DNA of 64,000 nt from contig JAAEAF010002317.1 of the NCBI GenBank assembly GCA_011037195.1, forward strand, positions 111,741 through 175,740, written 5' to 3'. Positions 22,441 through 31,973 of the stretch are shown here, one piece after another. The DNA is from Triatoma infestans (taxonomy: Eukaryota; Arthropoda; Insecta; Hemiptera; Reduviidae). A program made the position numbers and the translations under genes. Within the stretch, counting starts at the first letter, position 1, and each line of letters begins with the position of its first letter. The notes under the pieces are model-generated. The model saw only the letters and a list, made by a program, of their open reading frames with translations. It searched no databases and was not told the origin of the DNA.

Positions 22441-22527
22441 ATTACTTGTATGAACATCTATTTGAAAGTTATGTAAATTGATATATTACTTGTATGAACA
22501 TCTATTTGAAAGTTATGTAAATTGATA
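22441..22527. repeat. Two-copy 44-bp tandem duplication
   Basis: The unit beginning ATTACTTGTATGAACATC occurs at 22441-22484 and again at 22485-22527, essentially identical. It lies in the 3' UTR of the CR1-like element. Confidence 0.9.
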
Positions 22528-22919
22528 ACTACTATTATTACTTCTTCGCTTGACTTATTCTTCTTCTTCTACTTATAATCAAATTATTATTATACAATTA
22601 CTATATTGTAATTTGTATATATTTTTTATAAAACCTGGTACTGTAAATAGTTGTCAAATTCTTTTCTTTTATTTTTGTTTTTAAGTTCTAAAATGTAAAT
22701 CGAGTTCTTTTTCATTCTTTCTTTTCTTTAATATTTTGTAAATATTTTAACAGCAATTCAGAATAGAGTTATTTGTTTTATATTAATCCCTTAAGGGACT
22801 AATGTTCCAGGACATTAATAAACATATCTTTCTTTCTTACAACGAATTTCTTTAAACCACATATATATAAATATTTATCACTGTAATTAGATTTAAATTT
22901 AAACTGCACAAGCTTTGTT

Positions 22920-23217
22920 ATGGTTGGTCCCGCACAGCTTGAACGCATTAGAGATATTTTCCGTGATTGCCTGCTTCTTTTTGTGTCATTGACCGGTTTC
23001 GGGCGTTCGCCCATCATCGGGATGTTTTTGTCAAAACAGTTTGATAACATAGGCTTGCACAGAGCTCAAAGAGATTTTTGAGTGCATCAACTAAATTTGC
23101 TCTGTGCAAGCCTATGTTATCAAACTGTTTTGACAAAAACATCCCGATGATGGGCGAACGCCCGAAACCGGTCAGTGATACAAAAAGAAGCTGGCTATCA
23201 TGGAAAATATCTCTGAT
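22920..23217. mobile_element. Palindromic Penelope-type mini-element with two hammerhead arms
   Basis: This is an inverted pair of family A arms about 298 bp long, with a 14-bp target-site duplication carrying one mismatch: GCACAAGCTTTGTT at 22906-22919 and GCACAAGCTGTGTT at 23218-23231. The motifs are at 22984-23024 (minus) and 23140-23177 (plus). Both carry the same U4-to-C change in the core (CCGATGA), which should inactivate them. The shared mutation in both arms suggests they were copied from one template. Stem II GGGC/GCCC and GAAA are intact. It lies in the bchs intron between exons 2 and 3. Confidence 0.85.
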
Positions 23218-23274
23218 GCACAAGCTGTGTTGGTTTTGTTTGAGGTCCCTACATACGTCCATCCAGGAATACAT

Positions 23275-23430
23275 GTGTTATCCCTACTACCTTTTTTCTA
23301 TAGTCGGCCAAACTAAACATTGTGAATGCTGCAATTTTAATAAAAAAATATGTTAAAATAAAATTGTATTAATTGGAGTAAGAGATGGTCGTGCAGTAAT
23401 GTGAGTGTTTCACACCTTTTTTTTTTATCC
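23275..23430 (+). repeat. RepA 3' fragment
   Basis: It shares GTCGGCCAAACTAAACATTG and the terminal GGAGTAAGAGA...GTGAGTGTTTCACACCTTTT with other RepA 3' ends (compare 33930-34055). Confidence 0.7.
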
Positions 23431-23621
23431 AAACAAGCGTGGGCAGTGGGTCTCACAAGTCATATAGCACAACCAGAGGTCAGTCAGGATCGGTTAGGGG
23501 AAAAGCGATGCTTTGGTTTGATGGAACTTTGAAGTGTTTTGCATTTAGAATTTGCAGCAATCGGCCCGGCTGCTGACTTTGAAATGATAGTGAATAGCAC
23601 TTTACTAAGATAGCACTTTAC

Positions 23622-23672
23622 TTTGGACCTGACTTCTGAACTTAATACGGAGATACAAAGAGCTCTAAACTG
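23622..23672 (+). repeat. Short duplicate of CR1-like sequence
   Basis: This matches 22091-22139 almost perfectly (two extra bases, TA, in the middle). It is either a tiny 5'- and 3'-truncated copy or filler DNA at a break repair. Confidence 0.8.
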
Positions 23673-23845
23673 ATTACTTGATTACTCTAAATAGATTATT
23701 TGATGTTTTAGACCCAGCGGCCTTTCTCATAAAAACACCTATGCTTTTGGATTCTACTAGTTTGTTTATAAACGGACGTTCCTCCCATATTGCAAAGTTT
23801 CTTCAGCGTAGTGTCTTAACAATGCTTTGGCACTGAAGGCAACAC

Positions 23846-23890
23846 TACCCCAATAAAGCTCATTGCATTATGGGCAAAACGTCGGTTTAT
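23846..23890 (+). ncRNA. Decayed hammerhead-like motif (family D)
   Basis: ACCCC, AATAAA in place of the core, then GCTCAT...ATGGGC as stem II, AAAACGTC in place of GAAACGUC, and GG. It is recognisably related to 10613-10656 but lacks both core signatures. Confidence 0.4.
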
Positions 23891-24164
23891 AACAAACCAC
23901 TGACACGGTCTCCAGCCGAAAACAGTTTTTAAGCTAGCTAGAGAAGGGGTATTGTGTTAACAGCAAAGTACCCCTTTTTATTTAACCGAAATAAAGCACT
24001 GCTGCAACATGGTAACGCTGCTGCCCATCCTTCGCATTTCACTTTTGTAACAACCTAGTAAATCTTCCTAAATGTTCCATCGAGTTTAATTAAAATATAT
24101 TTTTTTAATTTATGTTGTTGTTGGAAGCTTGACGAATAATATCTTGCAAATTATATATTCTTAC

Positions 24165-24348
24165 CTAAGAGTAGCGAGCAACCACCTAGTGAATCGATCA
24201 TTCTTGCCACCGGACGGGCAGTGAAGACTCTAACTCCTAAGTAACCTACTACCACTCCTCCAAGAGACCTGGCTGGTCCACTCAGATGACCTGCTGAATT
24301 ATGTAAAACTCTTATAGGCGTAGCGTTTTCATGAGAAGACATCCCCAA
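24165..24348 (-). CDS. bchs: WDFY3/blue cheese exon (second seen here)
   Basis: This 184-nt exon encodes LGMSSHENATPIRVLHNSAG, then HLSGPARSLGGVVVGYLGVR and VFTARPVARMIDSLGGCSLL. The human WDFY3 counterpart starts LGISSHENATP and has the same SAGHL and GYLGVRTF motifs. The acceptor is ACTTTCAG with AG at 24349-24350. The donor is TTAG|GTAAGA with GT at 24164-24163, a consensus site. It starts in phase 0, directly after the KQ codons that end exon 34465-34601. It leaves one base for the next exon, where that base plus GT gives Gly. The downstream intron is about 10.4 kb. Confidence 0.94.
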
Positions 24349-24369
24349 CTGAAAGTTAAGTAAATATAT

Positions 24370-24810
24370 ATACCACAATGTGAATAATTTTGGAGAAATA
24401 GTGAACACTAATTATGAATTACAATTAAATATTATACGTAATAAATATTTTGTTCAAAAGTATATTTTTCTGTGGTAATAGCATTAAAATGATGTCTATT
24501 TATTGACTTTTATTGTAATAATTTTTATTTTAATTTAGTAACTAAATTTAATACTAAATTATACTAGTTAATAAAGTTTATTTAAACTTTTTACAAACAT
24601 CACTGTTGAAAAATGTACTCTTCATTTTCAATATGATATTGAAAAGCGAGAAATAAAGAGAGACCTACTTACTACATGGGAAACAACAGAGGTTTCCCTT
24701 GCTGCAATTTACATACATAGATAGATAATTTTATTGCCTTCAAATAATTTTCATATATAAATGCAAACAAGGCTCATCACAAAAAATATTAAACATTATA
24801 TAAAGGTACA
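24370..24810. other. Intronic AT-rich spacer
   Basis: No recognisable repeat or frame between the exon acceptor and the next RepA copy. Confidence 0.4.
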
Positions 24811-24814
24811 TGAA

Positions 24815-25855
24815 ATTAAAGTAACTGTCACCAATTTTTACTTTCTCTTAGTAAGAGGAAATATTGTAATCGTGTCAAATTTTCGATATCGAGTTTTCAC
24901 CGGAAATATCCGTTTTGAGGTGTTTTTTGACATGAATTCAAAAAAGTGGTTTTTAGCAAATGGTCTGTGTGAGTGTGTACTATGTATGTATGTGTGTATG
25001 TATGTATGTGAACGGATAGCTCAAAAACGAAAAATCGTAGAAAGTTCAAGCTTGATATTCCGTTTGGATATTCCCATGAGATCCGACAGTACTTTATCTG
25101 TCAAAATTGCTCAACCGAAAGTACTTTACTTCCTCGTTTTTTTTAACTTTCTTGCGATTTTCTCAAAAATGGTTCCAACGTTTTTCATCAAACTTTTTAT
25201 ATCAACTACACATACAAAAATCTGCAACATTAATTTAAAACATTTCTCTCGGAAAATTCATTTAAGGGCACTTTTGGGGGATGGGTGGGGTTAGGTTTTC
25301 CTCTAAAGTGCTTTTTTAGTTTTCTACACAATTCGATATTTAAATAATATTAATTAGAATTAAAGGTGTGTTGAAATTGCAAGTTTGAAAAAAGTCGGAT
25401 GACTGGAAGTGCGTTTTTACAGAAATGTATTCATCAGTTTTCTTGTATTTCTCCAAAACAGCTCCAACGATTTTCTTTAAACTAGGAATGTGAACTACAC
25501 ATATAACGAGCTACAATTTTTATTTGAAACATTTCTCCGTGTAAACTTACTGAAGGGAGCTTTTGGTGGAGAGGGAGGCCTGTTTTCTTCTTAAATGCTA
25601 TCTTACTTACAATTCTACCATCTAAACAAAATTAATTAGAATTAGAGATTGCTAAAATTTCGAGTTTCAAGAAAATTAGTAAACCGGAAGTGTTTTACTG
25701 ACAGTTTTTTCAATTTTCGCGATTTTCTCCGTAACTCCAACAAATTTCATTAAATTTGGTATACTAACTATAAAATTTGTCAATTATAATTTTGTAGAAA
25801 GCAGTAAGAGAATGAGAATGGTGTGTGACTTTTTCACACCTGATTTTTTTTATTT
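24815..25855 (+). repeat. RepA copy, well preserved
   Basis: All landmarks are present: ACTTTCTCTTAGTAAGAGGA, TTCACCGGAAATATCCGTTT, the microsatellite (TGTATG)n at about 24975-25010, GATAGCTCAAAAACGAAAAA, CTCAACCGAAAGTACTTTAC. Three modules around TTTAAAACATTTCTC / TTTGAAACATTTCTC follow, and the end is GTGTGACTTTTTCACACCTG. The module repeats every roughly 250-330 bases. Confidence 0.85.
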
Positions 25856-25872
25856 TTTTTGTTTGTTATTTA

Positions 25873-26143
25873 TGTTATGTAATAAGGTTGAACATTTATT
25901 ATTATTATTATTATTGTAATTATTATTGTTAAGGTTTTTATTTGGATGTCGGTATTTATCAGGTTCAGTAGCACCAGTGCGTTTAATACGCTAGAGAGTG
26001 GGAACCTTTTGTAATACTTTTTTTTTTTGGCAGTACGAAAGGAAATTCTGTAGAGATAAATGTGAGAGAAGTAAAGTCTGTATATGGTGATTGAAATAAA
26101 TAAGGAAAATAAATAATATATTTTATCGGCTTAAATCCTAACA
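25873..26143 (+). repeat. Putative 5' LTR of the BEL/Pao element
   Basis: It starts TGTTATG and ends ...CCTAACA, contains AATAAA near 26093, and is followed by TTTGGTACCCCTGGTGGGAC, which resembles a primer-binding region. The start is uncertain because no 3' LTR is left in the window to compare with. Confidence 0.4.
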
Positions 26144-26368
26144 TTTGGTACCCCTGGTGGGACAGAAGAATTTATAAGGAAAAAAGGACTTTTGGATTTC
26201 AACAGTTACAACGGCGTGAGGTCATCGGGACTAAACAATTGGTTTCCTGCTTACGGACATCTACAACGGCGTACAGGTGTGGCAGGGAAATTCCAGGTAC
26301 TGTTCTTTACTTCTCTTATTCTTTATCACTTATCACTTTATTTGTGTGTGCTTCTTCTGGTTAACGGG

Positions 26369-27480
26369 CATGGCTAACGAAGGAGAAATAAAGCAATAAA
26401 AAGAAAACGTGGTTTGGTTAAAGGTTCATTAACTCGGGTAGAAAATTATATACTAACGGAGTTAAATAAATATAAATTTATTTCGAAATGGGAAATGTTA
26501 AAGGACTTATTCAATGGATATCGGGTCATTCAGAAGCAAATTATTGTAATGTTAGAAGATGAAAAAGAAATTCAAATAGAGATTTTAAAGTTCGAAGAAA
26601 GACACTTCGAAACAAAAGACTTATTAGAGGGATTACTAGGTATAGGAAGTAGGGAAAATATGAGCTTGACTTACGTCAAAACGGAAGTAGTTGCCAACCA
26701 AGATAATAAAGTAAAATCGAAATTCAATAGTGCGAATTTTAGATTGCCCAATATAGAAATAGAACGGTTTAAGGGGGACTTAGAAAAATGGTTGAAATTC
26801 TACGAAACGTTCAAATCCGTGATTCATAATAGTGATTATTTACCGGATATTCAGAAATTTCACTATTTAATTAGTTTTCTAGAAGGTGCTGAATGCATTG
26901 TGGATGTCGATAGTTCTGATGAAAATTATCAATTTGCATGGAAGGCTCTAGTAGCCAGGTATAGAAACAATAGAGGACTGATTGAGACTCATTTGCGTAA
27001 TATATTTAGCGCATCGGTGTTAGAAACGCCGTCTGCAAAGAGCCTTCGGGCTTTATTCAATTTATTTATTAAAAATCTTAATGCCCTTAAAAGTTAAATA
27101 TTGACATAGATCACAGTGATCCGTTTTTAGTATTTTTATTAAAATCAAAATTAGATAACAAAACGTTAGAGGCGTGGGAAGTGGAAATATCGGGATCACA
27201 GGAAATGCCTAAATATACGGAAATTACTACGTTTTTAGAACAAAGATGCAACTACTTGGAGGCTTTAGAATTAAAGGCAAGGCAAGCAATAAAAGGCAGC
27301 ATTTGATTGAAAAAAGAAAATCGGTTTATCTAACTAATACTTCACAACACTGCAGTATTTGCGGCAAAGTTGATCATAAAGAGTTTTAAATTCAACAATA
27401 AACGATAGGCGGATTATCGTAAAAAATAAACATTTATGTTGGTTGTGTCTTTCTCATGGTCATTCACTAGCACAGTGTAA
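26369..27480 (+). pseudogene. BEL/Pao gag-like region
   Basis: A likely start is the ATG at 26369 (MANEGEIK), with an early frameshift into the frame that is open from 26414 to 27097. It includes FRLPNIEIERFKGDLEKWLK and QKFHYLISFLEGAE...W..LVARYRNNRGLI, the signature of the BEL/Pao gag-like domain (xLPKLxLPxFxGDxxxWxxF...KFHYLxSxL). After a stop at 27097 it continues in other frames. A zinc-knuckle-type CYRCKGKHN (about 27490-27515) is split by the Penelope mini-element. Confidence 0.85.
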
Positions 27481-27592
27481 ATTAGGGTATGTTATCGCTG
27501 TAAAGGTAAACATAACTATTTGTTGTGGTGGTTGGCTCCGCAGAGCTGGAAAGCATCAGAGACATTTTCCGTGGTAGCCTGCTTCATTTAGT

Positions 27593-27633
27593 GGTCATCG
27601 ACCGGCTTCGGGCGTTCGCCCATCTTCAGGATG
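27593..27633 (-). ncRNA. Hammerhead-like ribozyme motif, sense strand of bchs intron
   Basis: Minus strand: CATC, CTGAAGA, unpaired T, GGGC-GAAC-GCCC, GAAG (A15.1 changed to G, still able to pair with U), CCGGTC, GATG. All other core positions fit. It lies in the intron between bchs exons 34465-34601 and 24165-24348 and in the sense orientation. Confidence 0.65.
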
Positions 27634-27724
27634 TGTTTGTACACTCAGTATACAATTCAGTTTATACCAGTGTATAAACAATTTGCTCTGTGCAAGTCTG
27701 TGTTATCACACTGTCTGACAAACG

Positions 27725-27762
27725 CATCCTGAAGATGGGCGAACGCCCGAAACCGGTCGATG
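27725..27762 (+). ncRNA. Hammerhead-like ribozyme motif, intact core
   Basis: Stem I CATC (27725-27728) pairs with GATG (27759-27762). The core is CTGAAGA (27729-27735), then an unpaired T, stem II GGGC (27737-27740) with loop GAAC and GCCC (27745-27748), GAAA (27749-27752), minimal palindromic stem III ACCGGT (27752-27757) and the expected cleavage nucleotide C at 27758. A loopless stem III implies activity as a dimer, as known for Penelope-like element hammerheads. The unpaired T after CUGANGA is atypical but is present in all family A copies. Confidence 0.7.
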
Positions 27763-27823
27763 ACCACTAAATGAAGCAGGCTATCACGGAAAATGTCTCT
27801 GATAAACATAACTACTTATTGTG

Positions 27824-28865
27824 TTCTTCAAGCGGCATTAAAAAGGAACAGGAAACAGAAAGAAAGGAGCCAAACGGTGAGGTTGTGAATAAATTAGAGA
27901 AAGAGGGCGAATTAGGGAATAGCAACTCAGTCGCGGATTCACTGAAAACAAGCTGCTATGTTGCTTCTAAGAGTGTATTGATATTAAATCAGAATTCATT
28001 TTATTGGCAACCGTGGTAGTAAATGTAAAGAACTCTTCAGGCAACCAGTGTCCTGGTCGTTTATTTTAGATAGCGGGTCAGAAATTAATTTAATATCTAA
28101 AAATTTTGTAGATAAGCTAGGATTCAATTATAAAGAAGAATCGGCAGATATATACGGTGTTGGTGGCAATGTTTGGATCCCGGAGTGTAGGATATACAGT
28201 ATCGCAATTAAGTTCTAGAACATCAGTTTACAAGAGAAGGTAAAACTGAGCATTGTGCCAACAACAAGAACGGTTTTGCAAATAAAGGTAAATTAGATTT
28301 TATGAACTGGAATGTTCCCGATAAGATTAATCAAATTTAGCGGATCCCAACTTTTACAAATTCAGTTCGGAATATTTATTGAGATTCTCGAAAATCAAAG
28401 GTGGTATCCAATTTATAATAGTAGATTATATTTCTTAAATAGCAAGTTAGGATGGATAATTTCGGGCTCGATAATTTCGGATAAGAAGTCTGTTTCAAAG
28501 AATTGTTTTTTGGCGCAGCCAGAAAATAAGATGAAGAAAGATAAGGACAAGATTTCTGAGGATATTTTGTGCGAAAGTTGGTTTGTTAAAACTTTAAGAT
28601 ATCATAATGTTGGGAAATTTATGGTAACTTTACCTTTATTGTCCGACCCATTAGTATTAGGAAATAACTGAGGCGCAAAGAGGCGATTCCTTAGTTTAGA
28701 AAAGAAATTGCTCCATAATTCAGAACTGAGGGTACTCTCACGGAATTTATTGAAGATTATTGGAAGCGGGGTCACATGGAATTGGTTCCCGAGGAAAAAA
28801 TAAATAAGTTCCCCCGGCTTTATTTACCGCACCACGCCTTGTGTAAACAGAGTACAATCACCAAA
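27824..28865 (+). pseudogene. BEL/Pao protease and start of reverse transcriptase
   Basis: After the insertion the frame resumes CSSSGIKKEQ. Protease sequence follows: FILDSGSEINLI (about 28060-28095), the DSGS active-site motif of BEL/Pao aspartic proteases. Then come the NWNVPDKIN-like (about 28305) and KLGWIISGSI (about 28450) blocks. The lead-in to the RT is HMELVPEEKINKF..LYLPHH (about 28775-28830). The sequence stops at KL (TTAA), where piggyBac starts. The RT catalytic core is absent from the window. Confidence 0.87.
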
Positions 28866-31045
28866 TTAACCTTCCGCCGGGCGCGGTCGATCAAATTGAT
28901 AGAATGTTTTGTTCCCGCATTTTTGTCAAACCGGACGTATCAATGCGCATGTCACAGTAGCTTCCTAACTTCCGCTCTCCTTTATAGTGCCGACTACAAA
29001 TATTCTATGTGCAGTGTGAGATCTAAGTCAGGTCAAGATTTATCATTCTGATACACCGCGCCCGTTCCCGTCATAATTCGACAATATTTAAATTTTGTTA
29101 TTTATCTATTTTGGTGAGTACCTATCCGTATTTATTCATATAAAATACGTATTATGTAGTTATCTAATTATTCAGATATTATTTTTGGAACAAATATCAC
29201 ATTGATACACCACGTCCGTCTATGATTGTAATTGTTTTCTTGTATGTTATAGATTTTATCATACTCTGATTATGTCTAAATACACAAAATATTATAATTT
29301 GGACAAAGAGAGTGATGCTGAAGAGGTACGAAGATTGCTTTTAGTAGAAGACGACGACGAATTACTAGAGGATTTTTCAAGACGAGAGCGACACAGATTG
29401 TGAAGACAATGTAGAAATTCTAGAAGATTCTAGAGTATCCGAAGAAGAAGAAGAAGAAGCAGAAACGGCACCTGAAGATGATGAGGGCAGACCTGAAGAA
29501 GGTAACAATTATTTTTTAGGAAAAGATAAAGAAACAAAGTGGAATAAAAATCGTTTCTCGCAAAGGGTACGCAATCCAAGTTTGAATATTATAAAAAAAT
29601 TGCCAGGCACAATAAGGAGGGCAAAAGATGCACGAACGCCTCTTGAATGCTGGAGCGCATTTTTTCAGAGGGCATTTTAGATATTATTGTCCAATATACC
29701 AATCAATATATCGAAACTGTACAAGGATATTTTGAACGTAGCCGGGACTCAAAACCTATAGACACCATTGGATTGAAATCCTATATAGGACTCTTAATTT
29801 TGGTCGGAATCCATAGGAGTAACAGGCAGAGTTTGGAAGATCTTTGGGGCTCTGAAGGAGATGGGATTGAAAAATTTCCTCTTTAATGAATATAAAACGT
29901 TTCAAATTTATCACTAGATGTCTCCGGTTTGACAACAGAACAACACGGAATGAAAGGAGACAAACGGACAAGCTTACACATGTTCGTGAAATATTCACGA
30001 TGTTTGTTAAAAACTGCCAAAGCTCTTATTCACTCGGCGAAAATGTAACAATTGACGAGAAGTTAGAAGGATTCCGAGGAAAATGTAGCTTCCGCCAGTA
30101 TATACCGAGCAAGCCGAATAAGTACGGAATTAAGATCTTTGCACTTGTTGATGCCAAAGTGCTTTACATATGTAACCTTGAAATATTTGCAGGGTTGCAA
30201 TCAGAAGGCCAATTTGTTTTAGTAATAAACCTTTGGATATAGTTTTACGTCTATGTGAACCAATTTATAAATCAGGTCGAAATATTACTGCGGATAATTG
30301 GTTCACCTTTTCCTCTAATAGATAAATTGCGCGGAAAAAAACTTTCATATGTTGGAACTATAAAAAAAAATAAGCGGGAACTTCCACCTGAATTTTCGAC
30401 AGCTAAAGAAAGAGAAGTCAATAGCAGTATCTTCGGATTCAAGAAAGGATGCTCGTTGGTCTCTTACGTTCCAAAAAAAGGCAAAACTGTTATATTGGCA
30501 TCTAGCTTGCACGGTGATAATGAAATAGATCACAACAGTGCGGATAAACAAAAACCATCCATTATAACCTTCTATAATCAGACTACAGGGGGAGTCGACA
30601 CCATTGAAGCAAATTATGTGGTTCCTACAATGTTGCAAGGAACGTGAAACGATGGCCAATGGTCATATTTTTTGCTATGATTAGTATGAGCGAAATCAAC
30701 TCTCAGGTCATTTATTTGTGTCATAATGCTGAAGGAAACAACATGAGGAGGAGAACCTTTTTGAAAAAATTGTCTCAAGAGCTGGTTTTCCCGCAAATCG
30801 TTCGGAGAAGTACAAACCTTGTAGGATTGCATCATGACCTCGTACAGAGACTCAGCAAATATAGACCGCCTTTACCTAATGATGTAGAAGAGGGCAACAT
30901 GCATGATGAAAGAGAACATGTAACTAAAGAAAAAGGTGCAAAGTATGCACAGTAAAACAGCGGCTAACTAAATATAATTGCAAAAAATGCAAAAATGCAG
31001 TTTGGCTGATGCACATTGAACCTTTCTGTCCACAATGCTTCTGCG
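28866..31045 (+). mobile_element. piggyBac element inserted at TTAA in BEL/Pao, 3' end lost
   Basis: The host sequence ends exactly at TTAA (28866-28869), within codons that in BEL/Pao read KLRVV. It is followed by CCTTCCGCCGGGCGCGG as a possible terminal repeat. The transposase relic is at 29272-31042. The 3' end directly meets BEL/Pao RNase H sequence with no terminal repeat and no second TTAA. The RT core of the host element is also missing, so one deletion probably removed both. Confidence 0.85.
29272..31042 (+). pseudogene. piggyBac transposase, several frameshifts
   Basis: The start MSKYTKYYNLDKESDAEEVR is followed by an acidic segment. Then come RKLPGTIRRAKDARTPLECW-type sequence (about 29590-29650), ILDIIVQYTNQYIETVQGY and IGLLILVGIHRSNRQSLEDL. 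The DDE-type catalytic blocks are TIDEKLEGFRGKCSFRQY (first Asp, about 30050), ITADNWFTF (second Asp, about 30285) and YNQTTGGVDTIE (third region, about 30570). A C-terminal cysteine-rich tail closes it (NCKKCKNAVW...FCPQCF, about 30975-31040). Frameshifts lie near 29380, 29660, 29885, 30245 and 30645. It is dead, but every domain is still visible. Confidence 0.9.
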
Positions 31046-31363
31046 TATGGTATTTATGCGCAGCTGTATGGCTGCTGCGTATATATTTGTGTTGTAGACG
31101 AGAGAAATAGCCGATCGGGGAGATTGCTTTGTGCAAAGGGGAGAGTAGCACCTCTGCAAGCTTCTACGCTACCACGTTTAAGAATTATTGGGAATGTTAA
31201 TGTTGTCTAGACTTATGAACAAAATTATTAAATTAGTAGAAAGAGAAGTTATTGGTTCCTACTGGACGGATTCAAAAATAGTATTAAATTGGTTGAATGG
31301 GCATCCCCGACAGTGGAAAATGTTTATGGCAAACCGAGTGCAGGAAATACAAGAATTAACAAA
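31046..31363 (+). pseudogene. BEL/Pao RNase H and start of integrase region
   Basis: AQLYGCCVYICVVDE and LLCAKGRVAPLQASTLPRL match the BEL/Pao RNase H block (CSKSRVAPLKxxTLPRLEL). After a frameshift SYWTDSKIVLNWLNGHPRQW and FMANRVQEIQELTN correspond to the WTDSxxVLxWL...VANRVxEIQ region. Cut off at 31364 by the next palindromic element. Confidence 0.87.
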
Positions 31364-31405
31364 CTCTACGTTTCGGATACCATTGGTGCCCTTCTTCAGG
31401 GGCTC
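31364..31405 (-). ncRNA. Family B hammerhead-like motif, left arm
   Basis: Minus strand: CTGAAGA, A, stem II GGG-C-ACC / GGT-A-TCC with loop AAT, GAAA, ACGT, A at the cleavage position, GAG. Stem I is weakened compared with the right arm (GCCC opposite GAGT). It lies on the sense strand of the bchs intron. Confidence 0.55.
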
Positions 31406-31973
31406 TGTAAAATTTATTGGAGAAAATACATTATTGTACAGTATAGTACTTATGAAAAAGTGCATAGATTTGTTACAAAAAAAGAAAATTTTAAATTAAA
31501 GAAATATTAACAGAAGTAATTATAAAACAAAAATGACAGTAAATTAAATAAAATGATATTAACAATAAGAGAAAATAAGACAGATAAAGGTACCTTTAGG
31601 ATAGGAGAGGAGTGAACGTTGAGACTGAAATGAAAAGAGTATTTTTTCAAACAATTAAAAAACTGTTAAAAGGTGGGAGGGATAAGAAAAATGATTGTAG
31701 TGAGGCGCAGCATTTCAAATTTGGAAGAACAAATTACTGGCGAGTGGTTTTTTTTTAGGGTTACTCCTCTCCTACCCTAAAGGTATCTTTATCTGTCTTA
31801 TTTTCTCTTATTGTTAATATCATTTTATTTAATTTACTGTCACTTCTGTTTTATAATTTTTCTGGTAATATTTCTTTAATTTAAATCTTTCTTCTTTTTT
31901 TTATAAATCTATGAACTTTTCATAACTACTATAATTGTACAATAATGTATTTTCTCTAATAAATTTTTACAGA

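Larger units (their letters stand above)
20560..22860 (+). pseudogene. CR1/Jockey-like reverse transcriptase, interrupted
   Basis: In order, with frameshifts: FFPTHHTYPTW (end of endonuclease), the linker to ESTSIEEKVNFFNNNMIS, a Penelope arm insertion at about 20892-21045, then LDDFRLISILCATSKPLERIV, YQFGYRNNFSTQTALLKLT and the open frame 21575-21940 with GSVLGPLLFSIYVSNI and an intact YADDLTLY. The C-terminal part decays after 21940. The 3' UTR ends near 22820 with repeated TTAAGGGACTAATG-like sequence. The intact YADD contrasts with the many frameshifts. Confidence 0.87.
23480..24070 (+). pseudogene. Mariner transposase relic, split
   Basis: AMLWFDGTLKCF (about 23500-23540) corresponds to the KVMLCVWWD block of mariner, and QHGNAAAHPSHFT (about 23985-24020) to the xHDNARPHxA block. 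The same two blocks occur at the same spacing order in the copy at 37930-38900. Between them lie a 51-bp piece of the CR1-like element (23622-23672) and a family D hammerhead relic (23846-23890). Confidence 0.65.
27528..27802. mobile_element. Palindromic Penelope-type mini-element, best-preserved pair
   Basis: Two outward-facing family A arms sit inside the zinc-knuckle codons of the BEL/Pao element. The target-site duplication is about 21 bp with two differences (27507-27527 and 27803-27823, beginning TAAACATAACTA). The interrupted peptide KHNYLL recurs on both sides, which confirms the duplication. The left arm has the full outer end (GGTTGGCTCCGCAGAGCTGG). The right arm lacks the last 35 bases. 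Both arms carry near-intact or intact hammerhead motifs on opposite strands. Confidence 0.9.
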
